From DATIXJ01 sp963714795 (GTDB lineage: Bacteria; Bacteroidota; Ignavibacteria; UBA10030; SZUA-254): 64,000 nt of DNA. Of the stretch, positions 26,164 through 37,300 are shown piece by piece; positions within the stretch are counted from its first letter, which is position 1, and every line of letters begins with the position of its first letter. Where the stretch lies: NCBI GenBank assembly GCA_963714795.1, contig CAVQPS010000008.1:550980-614979 (forward strand). Reading direction: 5' to 3'. Under the pieces are notes generated by a model. That model was given only the letters and a program-made list of their open reading frames with translations. It was not told where the DNA came from and searched no databases. Made by a program: the position numbers and the translations under genes.

Positions 26164-26355
26164 ATGGACCGAAGGCAATTTGTTTCCATATGTATTCTGC
26201 TCTTCAGTATTACACAAACTGAGAAATCGTATTCTCAGCTTCTGCCGTTTCATTATTATACCACCGCCGATGGCCTTCCCACGAATCAGTTCTCCCATAT
26301 CCATTTGAAGATGAGTACTCTGAAAAGTGATACTACCATCAAAGCTAATGTCTGA
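26164..26355 (+). pseudogene. Truncated start of a propeller sensor kinase
   Basis: 63 codons. A signal peptide ('ICILLFSITQTEKSYSQ') is followed by 'LLPFHYYTTADGLPTNQ', the first strand of a two-component regulator propeller. The adjacent full-length kinase begins the same way ('IFPFEYYTIQNGLSGNQ'). The fragment then diverges and stops, overlapping the kinase start by 8 bp. It is best read as the remnant of a duplicated kinase, or a decayed extra 5' end. A short exported peptide is possible but less likely. Confidence 0.6.
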
Positions 26356-29272
26356 CAGCTTCAAATATGGATTATGTACTGCTGCATTTTTTCTTGCTTT
26401 CTGTTCAGCAGTGTCCCAGATTTTTCCTTTTGAATATTATACGATCCAGAACGGACTCTCCGGAAATCAGGTCCATTGGATAATGCAGGATAAGCAAGGT
26501 TTTATATGGATTGCTACTAATAATGGCTTGAGTCAGTTTGATGGAATTACATTTAAGAATTTTACTGTACTCGACGGGTTGCCTGTGAATGATGTCAGTG
26601 TCATTATTGAAGTTCCTGTCCGGGAACATGACCGGATTTATATTCTTGGTACCAAAGGAACTGTTACCATCGAGGAAAATGGCAGATTCTTCCCCGTGGA
26701 GATACCGTTTTCCGGAAAGGATAATGGAATCGAACGCATGGAACGGGGAGACAGTAATACTGTCTGGTGTAGTTCAAGCGATGAAGTGTTTTTAATCAGG
26801 GATCGTGCGGTACAAACGATAAAGTTACCATTCAGTTTTCACGATCATTTCGATGACCACCGTTTATTATCAGCAGATGGAGGAATTTGGATATCGGATG
26901 GACCGGAATTTCATTTTTGTACATTATCCGATAGTGAGCGTCTTAAAGAAGAATACTGTCTTCATTTTCCCTCGACTGTTTATGACAATATACTCTGTAA
27001 AGATAAGGAAATGTTTGTTACACTTGCCGATAGTTCATTGTATCATGTTCACGAGGGGAAGATTATTGCCCACCGTAAACTTGCGTCCAGCGGTTGGTGC
27101 CATCTTGCTGATGATGATCAGGGAAAGTTATGGATAACCTCCGATATAGGACTATTCAGTCTTAGAAAAGATCGATTTGAAACGGATTCATTGGAACAGT
27201 GGACTAATGAAAATGGTTTGCCGGACCAAATGGTTACCCATGTTTTTTTTGACAGCGAGAGAAACATGTGGGTTGGTACATGGATTAACGGTCTTGCAAA
27301 ACTCAGTCAACAGGGTTTATATCATATTCCGTTGGATAATCTTGTGAAGGATCGTGGTGCTGCGGCTGATCCTTGTAACCGGATCTGGATAACGTCTCAT
27401 AAAGGTTATTGGGAAATCAATATTGCAAATTACTTGCCGGTGAAAAAAGTGTTTCATCCATGGGTCGAGGATGTCGGAATTGTGTACGTCGATCCCGACA
27501 CTTCACTCTGGACGATGACCTATACGCTCGGAATAGCAAGTCATCTATACCGCTATAGAATTCTGAAGAAATCTGATTCTACGGAATTGGTCCGGCAGCC
27601 GATCCCCATCGCCATGGATTCTTTAATCAAGAACGATGTGATTTATAATGTTATCGTCGATCATTCAAAGAGATTGTGGTGCAACAATTATCCGGAAGGC
27701 ATTCTTGTATTTGATTTGCACACTATGCGCAGGATTACAGAGTATCAAGTCCCGTTACAGATTCCTGATCCCTCCGTGCGTGCCTCATGTGAGGATTCCC
27801 AAAACAGAATTTGGTTTGGTGGTTATGACAGGGGACTTTGTTTTGTTGACGGAAAAGAATCTGTGCAAGGTAAAGTAACAGTATACACGGAAAAAAGTTG
27901 TCTTCCGGACAATCATATCCGGTCCATTTATGAGGACAAAAAGGGAAGACTCTGGTTCGGCACAAGGTATCAGGGTGCAGTTGTGTACGATGGTGTTCAT
28001 TGGGTGTCCATAACTCTCAAAGACGGATTAAAAAGTAATGCAGTCTGGTGTATTACGGGAGATGACCAGAATCATATTTGGCTTGGTACTGATGCTGGTT
28101 TTGAACCGGTGGATATCAATACTCTCCAACCAGTTCCTTGGCAGGGGTTTAATATTGGGAAAGTCTTCAGCTGTGGCTTTTTGCCAAATAAACTTCTCTG
28201 GTGTGTTACTTCGACAGATCTTTATGTAGCGGATTCTAAATATTTTCGACCAAGTAATATTGAATCTCCGATTATCATAAAAAAATTCCAGGTAAATGGC
28301 AATATAACACCGGTCGATTCATTGATAGTTCTGCCATACGATAAAAATAATTGCACTATTGAATACTTGAGTTTAGTTTTCAAAGACCCGCAAAGAGTGC
28401 GTTATCAGACATTCTTAGAGGGGGCTGACCATAATTGGTCCACGCCGACTCCGGTGCGAGCTATTACGTATGCTGATTTGTCACCCGGAGATTATATTTT
28501 TCATGTTCATACTATGAATGGAGATAATTTTTCAGATAGTACTGAAGCGAAAATATATTTTACAATTACCTCACCGTATTGGAAGAAGTGGTGGTTTTCT
28601 GTGTTGGTAATTTTTTCCCTGTCATCGGTAATCCTTTCTACGCATTATTATCGACGAAAGAAACAACAGGAGGCTCAGCAGCTCCGGGCCCGAATCGCAA
28701 GCGATCTTCATGATGAAATAGGAAGTAATCTGGGGGCAATCAGCGTTATGAGTGATTCGGCTATTCGCACAGATGTTGTGAATAATCAAATTCGAGAGAA
28801 ATTCGACGAGATTGCATTAACAGCACGGGAAACTTCTCAACTTATGCGGGACATTGTCTGGATCATCAAACCGGAACATGATGCTCTCGAAGACCTTGTG
28901 CAAAAAATGAAGGATGTAGCTAATGCGATGCTTCAGAATATCGATTGTACATTCCAAAGCCCTGAAAAGGTATTTCAAAAAAAGGTTGATTTGATCTTTC
29001 GAAGAAATGTATTTCTTATTTATAAGGAAATCCTGCATAATATTGTGAAGCATTCGGAAGCGACAAAGGTTACCATCAATTTGCATGAAGATTCCGGCAT
29101 GGTCACATTGCGTATCGAGGATAATGGTAAGGGGTGCGATAACATTCTGGAGCAAAAAGGAAACGGAATCCGGAATCTTCGACACCGTGCAGAACAAATC
29201 CACGGAACGCTGCACATTGAAAGCGAACCGGGAAAAGGGAGTCGTATCCAACTGTGCGCCAAAATACCATGA
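26348..29272 (+). CDS. Two-component propeller sensor histidine kinase
   Basis: 974 residues from ATG 26348, chosen because 'MSDSFKYGLCTAAFFLAFCS' is a signal peptide. Residues ~25-670 are about a dozen Reg_prop beta-propeller blades ('GNQVHWIMQDKQGFIWIATN', 'NHIRSIYEDKKGRLWFGTRY', 'NAVWCITGDDQNHIWLGTDA'). A Y_Y_Y domain follows (~680-745), then one membrane helix (~748-768), then a HisKA_3 dimer domain with the phospho-accepting His in 'RIASDLHDEIGSNLG' (~788), and an HATPase_c domain ('ILHNIVKHSEATKV', 'IEDNGKGCD', 'GNGIRNLRHRA'). It senses a periplasmic ligand, often a polysaccharide in Bacteroidota, and signals to the LuxR-type regulator 88 bp downstream. Confidence 0.93.
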   Translation: MSDSFKYGLCTAAFFLAFCSAVSQIFPFEYYTIQNGLSGNQVHWIMQDKQGFIWIATNNGLSQFDGITFKNFTVLDGLPVNDVSVIIEVPVREHDRIYILGTKGTVTIEENGRFFPVEIPFSGKDNGIERMERGDSNTVWCSSSDEVFLIRDRAVQTIKLPFSFHDHFDDHRLLSADGGIWISDGPEFHFCTLSDSERLKEEYCLHFPSTVYDNILCKDKEMFVTLADSSLYHVHEGKIIAHRKLASSGWCHLADDDQGKLWITSDIGLFSLRKDRFETDSLEQWTNENGLPDQMVTHVFFDSERNMWVGTWINGLAKLSQQGLYHIPLDNLVKDRGAAADPCNRIWITSHKGYWEINIANYLPVKKVFHPWVEDVGIVYVDPDTSLWTMTYTLGIASHLYRYRILKKSDSTELVRQPIPIAMDSLIKNDVIYNVIVDHSKRLWCNNYPEGILVFDLHTMRRITEYQVPLQIPDPSVRASCEDSQNRIWFGGYDRGLCFVDGKESVQGKVTVYTEKSCLPDNHIRSIYEDKKGRLWFGTRYQGAVVYDGVHWVSITLKDGLKSNAVWCITGDDQNHIWLGTDAGFEPVDINTLQPVPWQGFNIGKVFSCGFLPNKLLWCVTSTDLYVADSKYFRPSNIESPIIIKKFQVNGNITPVDSLIVLPYDKNNCTIEYLSLVFKDPQRVRYQTFLEGADHNWSTPTPVRAITYADLSPGDYIFHVHTMNGDNFSDSTEAKIYFTITSPYWKKWWFSVLVIFSLSSVILSTHYYRRKKQQEAQQLRARIASDLHDEIGSNLGAISVMSDSAIRTDVVNNQIREKFDEIALTARETSQLMRDIVWIIKPEHDALEDLVQKMKDVANAMLQNIDCTFQSPEKVFQKKVDLIFRRNVFLIYKEILHNIVKHSEATKVTINLHEDSGMVTLRIEDNGKGCDNILEQKGNGIRNLRHRAEQIHGTLHIESEPGKGSRIQLCAKIP

Positions 29273-29360
29273 TCGCGGTATGGTTTCGATCGTTCGCAAT
29301 GTGTATACTTTATACAATTTCGATGTACAGGGTACAACGTACCCCAAAAATATTGTTTGA

Positions 29361-30032
29361 ATGCATCAAATCTTTATGCCTGATCTGACAGAGACATCAA
29401 ACATTACTGTCTGGATTATCGAGGATAATGAGCGATACCGTACTTCGTTAAGCGAAATCATTAACAAACATACGGGATGGATTTGTCCCGAAACATTTTC
29501 TTGTTGTGAAGATGCGTTGAAAGCATTAAAGGATTTGTTCCCTCCCGAAGTTTTTCTCCTTGATATCGGCTTACCGGGAATGAGCGGTGTTGAAGGGATA
29601 ACGCATTTCAAAAAAATCACGCCATCATCGCACATCATCGTTCTCACCATTTATGATGACAGTAACAGCGTTTTTAATGCGATTTGCGCCGGTGCTTCCG
29701 GATATTTGCTGAAAGAATCTTCGTCTGACAGGATCGTCGATAGTATCCAGGACGTTCTTGCCGGCGGTGCGGCAATGAATGCGCAGATTGCAAAAAAAGT
29801 GATGGATTTCCTTGCCCAAGCGAAAAACAGTAAAGGAGAATATGGCCTCACAGATCGTGAAAAGGAAATATTACGACTGGCGGTCGAAGGCAAAAACAAG
29901 AAACAAATCGCAACAACCCTCTTTGTCAGTTATCATACCGTCAACACTCACCTTAAAAACATTTACAAGAAACTTCAGGTATCGACAAGTACCGGAGCTG
30001 TGTCGAAGGTAATACGGGAGAATTTGCTGTAA
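29361..30032 (+). CDS. NarL/LuxR-type response regulator
   Basis: 223 residues (a second in-frame ATG at 29379 is an equally good start). Receiver domain residues ~12-130: 'VWIIEDNERYRTSL', the phospho-Asp in 'VFLLDIGLPGMSGVEG' (~64), and 'IIVLTIYDD'. A LuxR HTH is at ~155-215 ('GLTDREKEILRLAVEGKNKK', 'HTVNTHLKNIYKKLQV'). It is the clear partner of the preceding HisKA_3 kinase, as NarL-type regulators pair with that class. Targets are unknown; a palindrome-bearing promoter lies 49 bp downstream of its stop. Confidence 0.95.
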   Translation: MHQIFMPDLTETSNITVWIIEDNERYRTSLSEIINKHTGWICPETFSCCEDALKALKDLFPPEVFLLDIGLPGMSGVEGITHFKKITPSSHIIVLTIYDDSNSVFNAICAGASGYLLKESSSDRIVDSIQDVLAGGAAMNAQIAKKVMDFLAQAKNSKGEYGLTDREKEILRLAVEGKNKKQIATTLFVSYHTVNTHLKNIYKKLQVSTSTGAVSKVIRENLL

Positions 30033-30080
30033 AACTTTCCGATTTCCTGCCAGCTGTCAATCTCGTATATGTTATCGAAA

Positions 30081-30128
30081 ATACCACGATTGTGGTATTG
30101 ACGCGAGGTTGTTTAATATTTAAATTTG
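30081..30128 (+). promoter_or_regulatory. Promoter overlapped by an inverted repeat (possible operator)
   Basis: ATACCAC-GATT-GTGGTAT (30081-30098), a perfect 7-4-7 palindrome, abuts TTGACG (30098-30103); then a 17-bp spacer and TAAATTTG (30121-30128), a perfect TAnnTTTG. Placement just upstream of -35 suits an activator such as a LuxR-type regulator. No protein gene follows directly. Confidence 0.55.
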
Positions 30129-30394
30129 AAATCTTGTCGTTGATAGGCCGCACATACCACACCCGGATTCGTTTCGGTGGAAGAAGCGGTAACGACAAAA
30201 ACGGTGTTCAGCGGCTTGGTTGGGAAATCTGCGAAACTTTGAATACCGGCGATTATAACCGGGGAGTTACCTATCGACCTTTTTTTTTGGTGTAAAAAGA
30301 CGTTATTCATGAAATATTTTTATTAGTATTTGTCAAGATTTAAATTAAAAATGCCTCCTGGTTATATTTGTGGATTGGATGAGTGGGGCATACG

Positions 30395-30420
30395 GGAGGG
30401 TGAAGCATAAGTCACCCTCC
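30395..30420 (+). terminator. Stable hairpin, possible terminator
   Basis: GGAGGGTGA, loop AGCATAAG, TCACCCTCC: a perfect 9-bp stem. The trailing sequence is only moderately T-rich. It could end a ~290-nt RNA from the 30098-30128 promoter. Confidence 0.45.
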
Positions 30421-30594
30421 TAAGGATTTAATTTTCTCATTGAATTATTCCCTGTGATCAATCGGCTTCATCAAGATGACATTGCCATAGGGGTTGTCAC
30501 CGATAAAAATTGGTATTATCTCTAACATTTTTTAGGATTGTTCTCTATTTCTTCTTCAGAGTTCTTTTGGTAATTTTGAACCAGGTTTATAACA

Positions 30595-30705
30595 ATGATC
30601 GTGGAAGATAATTACAGAAATATGGCGGAGTGCATGACATCAAAATTTCTTACGAAGATAAAAAGTGTACTACCGATGATGAAATTCCTTCTTGATGTGG
30701 AATAG
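30595..30705 (+). CDS. Possible 36-residue micro-protein
   Basis: ATG 30595 to TAG, tightly followed (10 bp) by a strong terminator. The peptide opens 'MIVEDNYRNMAE' and ends 'KFLLDVE', which faintly recalls receiver-domain strands ('IVEDN', 'LLD'), so it may be a response-regulator remnant rather than a real peptide. No clear Shine-Dalgarno. Confidence 0.25.
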   Translation: MIVEDNYRNMAECMTSKFLTKIKSVLPMMKFLLDVE

Positions 30706-30714
30706 GGCCGAATG

Positions 30715-30748
30715 ACGTCTCTTTGAGAAAGGAGACGTCTTTTTTTTG
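30715..30748 (+). terminator. Strong Rho-independent terminator
   Basis: GACGTCTC, loop TTTGAGAAAG, GAGACGTC, then eight T. It indicates a transcript ending here, although only a 36-codon frame lies upstream. Confidence 0.9.
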
Positions 30749-30959
30749 CCCATCCTTCATTTGCCAAATTAAAAAAGGGCAACCGTTGTAACGACTGAAA
30801 CAAGATTGATTTCATCCAATGATACGGTTTTCATCATGATACAGAACATATCGAAAGTGTTTGTGGAAAGAAATCAAGGAGTCGTTTGTTATAAAACGAT
30901 TATAAAAAATATTACGAAAATCAATTCAAAATAAAAATACTGAAATGAATAGATTTATA

Positions 30960-30990
30960 TTGACATTCACAAACATTTTGTATAGATTCT
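30960..30990 (+). promoter_or_regulatory. Predicted promoter of the four-gene secreted-protein operon
   Basis: TTGACA (30960-30965), 17-bp spacer, TAGATTCT (30983-30990). This gives a ~310-nt untranslated leader before ATG 31308, which has a strong AAGGAGG Shine-Dalgarno. Confidence 0.55.
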
Positions 30991-31307
30991 CGACACACAT
31001 TCCGAACTCTTTTCCATCGTCTGGAGGAATAGATGCATCATCGAGGGATATGGTTTCCTATTTTAAAAAAAAAGTAACATTGTTTTTGCATCACGTTCAT
31101 TCTGCGGTAACTCCGGTTGACTGCACATTGTTCATTTATATAATCTCTATTTAATTTAGTTCATCGTCCGTAAGATCTGGGATTTTCTTCTGGGGGAAGT
31201 TCTTTCCTGTTATTGTCCCTGTGGTCCGATCGTGTGATGGTAATTCCTTACACACCTCCCGATATGCGGATATATTTCATTGTCTCACTCTCTAAGGAGG
31301 AATCATC

Positions 31308-34300
31308 ATGAAACACATTTCCACCACATTTCTTTTTGTGATGCTCTCGATCGTTTTCATCGGGACGAATCTGATGTCGCAATCCCGGATGCCGAGAAGC
31401 GCTAACGTCCACGACGTTGTAAAAAAAATCTCGAAGACGGTTACAAAATCACCGGCTATAAGAACAACTGAATCGGCGGCAGCAAATATTGCCACGATGC
31501 GTTCGCGGCCAGGTTCCATTGTTCCTCTGAAAGGAACTCCCATCAATCCTGTTCCCTCTCAGGTTACATCGGGATCAATTCTCAATGTTCCGTCGACTTT
31601 TCCGACCATTCAGGCTGCCATCAATGTGGCATCAAATGGCGATACGATTAATGTCTATCCCGGAACGTATAATCAGGACGCTGCAAGTGGGTTTGATCCT
31701 TCCACCGGTGGAGCAGGAAGTGATAATTTTAACATATTTGTTAATAAATCGGTAGTCATCCGCGGTGTTACTTCGCTCGGCGTTCCGATAACAGATGTCA
31801 ATTCAATATCGGCGTTCGTTGCCGCAAAACAGGATGTGCCGGATTTTGGGGCGGATGCTTTTTTTGTTCAGGCAGACAATGTCACTATCAGCGGTCTTGA
31901 TATCACCGGTTATCTCGACCTGGTCAATTTTAATAGTAAATCTGTGGAAGTCGCCGGGAATAACTTCACATTGAAGAACTGCAAGGTTCACGGATTGGAT
32001 GAAGCCGCTGCGGTTTATCTCAGTGACTGGCATTATAATTCCGGGACTGACGTCTCTCATCTGCAGTCTTATACGTTCCAGGGAAATTATATCGATGCCG
32101 GAGGGGTTGACGCAGACGGTATCCGGATCGCGAGCGGTGCCGGATGGAGCGGCCCGGTTTCGGGACGTGTGATTTCGGGAAATACCTTTACCGATGCAAT
32201 CGATAATATCGCGTTTGTCGGTCCCGGTGCCGAAGCATGGGATCTTTATCCGGTCGGCGCCGCAACAATTACCGGTAATTCGTTTTCGAATGCCGCCCGC
32301 AGACATATAATCGCATGGGGATTATATAACGGTAATCAGGGATATGCCAACCTTGATTGGTTAAACATTCTGGCAAATAATACATTTGACAAAAGTGTGA
32401 TTCCATGGTCGAGCAGTACCACAGTCAGAAGCTGGGACAATCCTACGTATGGATATTATAACGTTCGGGGAATTTACACATCAATTCAACATTATGCAGT
32501 GAATTATGCCCAAGCCGGTGATTCAGTACAGATTTATCCGGGAACCTACGCTGATAATATAACGATCGCGGTACCGTTGACCTTAAACGGAGCAGGACAG
32601 GGATCGACTAATATATATCCTGCAATTTCCGATCCCGGAACATCAGACGGTGCATCCTTTTCAAATTCACAAGTTATTGTCGTTTCCGCAAATAATGTCA
32701 CGATCAGTAATCTGACTATCGACGGAGATAATCCCGGACTCACCAGCGGTGTAGTGGTCAATGGCGCAGACGTTGATGCCCGTAATGGCATCATCGAGTC
32801 GGATGGTCCGTGGAATAATACAACCGTCCATCATACGACAGTTAAAAATATTTACTTGCGGGGAATTTACGCGCGCAGCGGAGGCAGTGGCTTTAATTTT
32901 CATGACAACACAGTTCAGAATGTCGATGGAAGTCCGAATTCCATTGCCATGTTTAATTTTGGCGGCTCCGGAATATTTTCAAACAATTCTGTTTCCGAAG
33001 CGAGTGATGCAATTTCTGCCAACTGGTCCCGCGGGACACAATTCCTCAATAACACAATTACGAATTCTCTCAGCGGTATTCATACCGATAATTCCGGCGG
33101 CAGCGGCGGTGTTGCAGATTTGATTCAAGGCAACTATGTTTCAAGCAGTCCTGTCGGCGGGTACGGCATCTGGGCTTTTGTTCCTTACAATGCACCGACG
33201 ATTACCGGAAATACCGTGACCGGGGTCGATATCGGTTTCGGTGCTTTTGGTGCAGCAACCAGCACAGTAACGATTCCATTTATAAGAAATATTGTTGACG
33301 GGCAGAATAAAGCCAACAGCGTCGGAATGTACATATCCAATACTGAGTGGGGATATGGGGTATCAAATGTTGCCGTATCGTTGACGAACAACGTTGTGAA
33401 TAATAATACCTTCGGTTTCGATTTTGAATCCGCGAATGGCGATACGGTAACGTGTTCCGGTTATCCCAATTCGATGACGGGAAATGGGACGGCAGTATTT
33501 ACGGACAGCGTTCTCGTGATATATGGAGGCACCGGGACAGCGGGTTATCTTGCAACGGACGTGAAAGGATATTGGTGGGGCAGTATTAATCCGCCTTCTG
33601 TCAGCGGTCCGACGGCAAGCGAGGTTGTCTATAGTCCCTGGCTCGGCATCGGAACCGACGCCGATCTTGTCATGATGGGATTTCAGGCGGTCAGTCCGAT
33701 GACCTGGTATGCTAATACATCCAATACCCTGCAAAACGCCGTCAATATTGTCGCGGCTGGTGATGTGCTCAAAGTTCTTTCCGGAACGTATACTGAACAG
33801 GTTGAGATTGCGAAAACTCTCACTCTGTGTAATGCAAGCAGTACCCACCCGGTGTTACAGTCTCCGGTAACTCTCACAAAATATTTTGCGACGAGTGCCA
33901 ATAATTTCCCCATTCTCTATGTTCATGATGCGGCATCGGTGGTGGTTCGGAACTTTACTGTTGATGGCGCCGGTCGCGGTAACGGCAATTACCGGTTTAT
34001 GGGAATCGGATACTTTAATGCCGGTGGTACGATCGACAGCTGTTTGGTAAAGGATGTCCGCGAAACACCGATCAACGGAGATCAACACGGTAATGCAATC
34101 TATGCATATGTCAATAATGCGACACCGCAAACACTCAATGTCACGAATTGTACGGTGAATGGTTTCCAGAAGAACGGCATTACGACTAATGGCACCGGTA
34201 TGACCGGCATTATCACTAATAACGTTGTTACCGGAGCCGGTGCGGTTGATTTCAACGCGCAGAACGGTATTCAGATTGGCTTTGGCGCGACAGGTACGGT

Positions 34301-37300
34301 ATCGGGCAATAATGTAACCGGTGTTTCATACATGCCTAATACGGATGTCGCATGTGCACTGCTCGTCTATGACGGTACCGATCCGGTTATAACAACGAAC
34401 AACACTTTTACCAACTCAACAGTCGGGATTTATTACATCAATAATGGCGGAACGATCAGCGGTAATACAATCACTGCGACGACGGCCGCCTGCGGCACGC
34501 CAACGTTCTGGGGAATTGACGTCGATCCGGGTTCCACCCCGCGTCTCAAACCGCAACCGTTTACTGAATCAATGGTGTCAAAATCTACGAAGCCTAAATC
34601 AGTTTCATCGACATTGGCTATTTCAACAATCGTTCATGATAACACATTGACTTCTGATGGAACCGGGGGAACGGGCCTCGAAATGGATGCTGTGTCCGGT
34701 CAAACTCTGAATGTGCACGCCTACAGGAACACAATATCGCAATGGGGTTACGGGGTATATTTCTACAGTGACCCCACATCGACATTATCTGCCGTTGTCG
34801 ATACGAACACTATTGCCGGCAACGTTTACGGTGCATATAACCAGACCGGTCAGCTCCAGAGCGCATTTCTCAATTGGTGGGGAAATGCATCAGGACCGAG
34901 AGATGTTAAAACGCTTCCAAATGTTCCGAATTATAACAATCCCAATGGAACAGGCGATTCTGTTTCGAGCTACATCAATTACAATCCCTGGTATCTTGAT
35001 GCCGGGAAAACGCTGCAGTCGGTCTTTACTCTGACCGTGAATGCAACGAACGGTTCGGTGACGAAAAATCCGAATCAAGCTTCCTATAATGCCGGAACAT
35101 CTGTTCAACTGACCGCAACACCGGCTGCGAACTATCATTTCGTCTCATGGACCGGTGACATTTCATCATCGGTAAATCCGGTGACGACCGCCATGTACTA
35201 TAATAAAACCGTCACGGCGAATTTTGCATTAAACACATTCGTGCTGACATATACTCCGGGTGCAAACGGTACGATCAGCGGGACAAGCCCGCAAACGGTG
35301 AACTACGGTACAAGCGGCACTGCGGTGACTGCAGTTCCGATTACCGGCTACCGCTTTGTGAACTGGAGTGATGGTTCAACGGCTAATCCGAGAACGGATG
35401 CGAACGTGACAGGGAATATTTCTGTCACGGCGAACTTTGCCCTGGCCAAATATGCAATCACAATGAGTGCAACAAACCATGTCGTTGCAGGTATTGACAT
35501 ACTCGCATTAGACGGTGTAGATCCGCAGGATACAGGTGCACCGCCGCCGCCGCCGATTAATTTCGTGCAGTTATATTTTCTGTTAGCCCCGGGTCAGCCG
35601 ATCTCAAACTATGTCGTGGATTTCAAAAAAGATGAAGCAAGTCTCGCGACACAGGCAAAGCATTGGGCATTGCGTTCAACGTCTGATTTGGTAAATTCAT
35701 TGCAGACCATTACGTTTTCCAACTCGAGTTTACCGTCAGGATTCAAACCGATACTGTACGATCTGCAGACCGGAAAGTATCAGAATGTTTCTGCTAACCC
35801 ATCCTTTACGTTCCAAACGCCATCCGTTTCCGGACAGGTTTCAAGTTTCACATTGCTGATCGGGGACAGCACGAAACCGGCAGTGACGGTGATTCAGCCT
35901 AACGGTGGAGAAGTCGCGACCGTAGGCCGACCGGATACAATACGTTGGAGTTCAACCGACGGAACGGGAATTCTGCGGAACTATATCTACTATTCACTCA
36001 CAGGATCTGCTCCTTATACCTTAATCGATTCAACAAACGGGAATATGAATTCATATGTCTGGATACCGCCTAGTGGGTACTCAACGAGTGCACGTATCAG
36101 AGTAGTGGCGCGTGATTCTGTCATGAACGAACAGGAGGATGTCAGCGATCAGACGTTCTCTATCAACCAATCATCCTCTTTTCTTGCCCCTGCAGGATGG
36201 AGCCTGGTCAGTGTACCATTACTTCAGGCCGATATGACACCGGCAGGAGTGTTCGGAGACAACTACGGTGTTCAAACATATTTTGTGTGGCAGTATAGTG
36301 GTCTCTATTCGGCACCGTCCATATTGACATTGGGGCAGGGGTACTGGTTGGGATCGAATGTCACGCAGACTGTCGATGCTGTCGGAACTCCGCTGAGCAG
36401 TGTGAATATATCATTAGTCACAGGATTCAATATTGTCGGTGATCCATTTATTTCCAATGAACCGTTAGACAGTATGCGATTCACCGACGGTCATGTCACC
36501 CTGACTCTGGCTCAAGCTGCGGCTTCACCGTATAACTGGTTATCTCCTGTGCTGTACAAGTACAACGGGACAGGGTATGCTTATGAAACGAGTGCTCTGG
36601 GAGTTTGGAAGGGATACTGGATACCGATGCTGACGGGTGGAATATCGATTCAGTATTCAGCAACGGTAGGTTCTCCGGCATCCGCGCCAAAGCAGAGTGT
36701 GCCGGTAGCTTTGATGACTTCGAAAGATTGGAGTGTCGACCTTGCAGCAACACTCAAGACGTCGGAAGGAAAAATCTGTACAGACGAAATAGCATCGTTT
36801 GGTGTACGGAGCGATGTCAAGTCAGGGTTCGATAACCGGTATGATGCTCCACGCCCGCCAAGAAGCCTCAATGGGGACTATGTCGAGGTAAGCTTCACGG
36901 GAAAAGGAGATAGTTATCCGAAAATATTCGGGACATCCTACGCACGGGATTATCAGGCACCGGGAAACGGCAGTTGGGAATTTGCCGTGAATACGTCGGG
37001 TGAAGGCCAAGTGATATTAACGTGGGACAAGGATGCGATCGGTTCGCTTGGGAATAATGTCCAGATCAACTTATACGATATGACCGCTCATAAGCTGATC
37101 GATATGAAAAATGTGGGAACATACACGTATCAACAGACAGGACCGAGCCGGGAATTTATGATCAACAATGCAGATCAGACGATACCAAGCTCGTTCCAAT
37201 TGGCACAGAACTATCCGAACCCCTTCAACCCGACAACCATCGTGAGATTTGGAGTACCTCAGGATGCAGTGGTGAGTGTGGAAGTGTATAACACGCTGGG

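Larger units (their letters stand above)
30033..31307. other. 1.27-kb regulatory intergenic region
   Basis: No convincing gene over 60 codons. Contents: palindrome plus promoter (30081-30128), poly-T at 30281-30289, a GGAGGGTGA hairpin (30395-30420), a 36-codon micro-ORF followed by a strong terminator (30595-30748), and the promoter and ~310-nt leader of the secreted-protein operon (from 30960). At least one untranslated transcript is likely. Confidence 0.5.

Noticed and set aside
30092..30310. Overlapping 65-67-codon frames on both strands after the response regulator
   Set aside because: Neither has a domain, a signal peptide or a convincing start; they overlap a clear promoter/palindrome.
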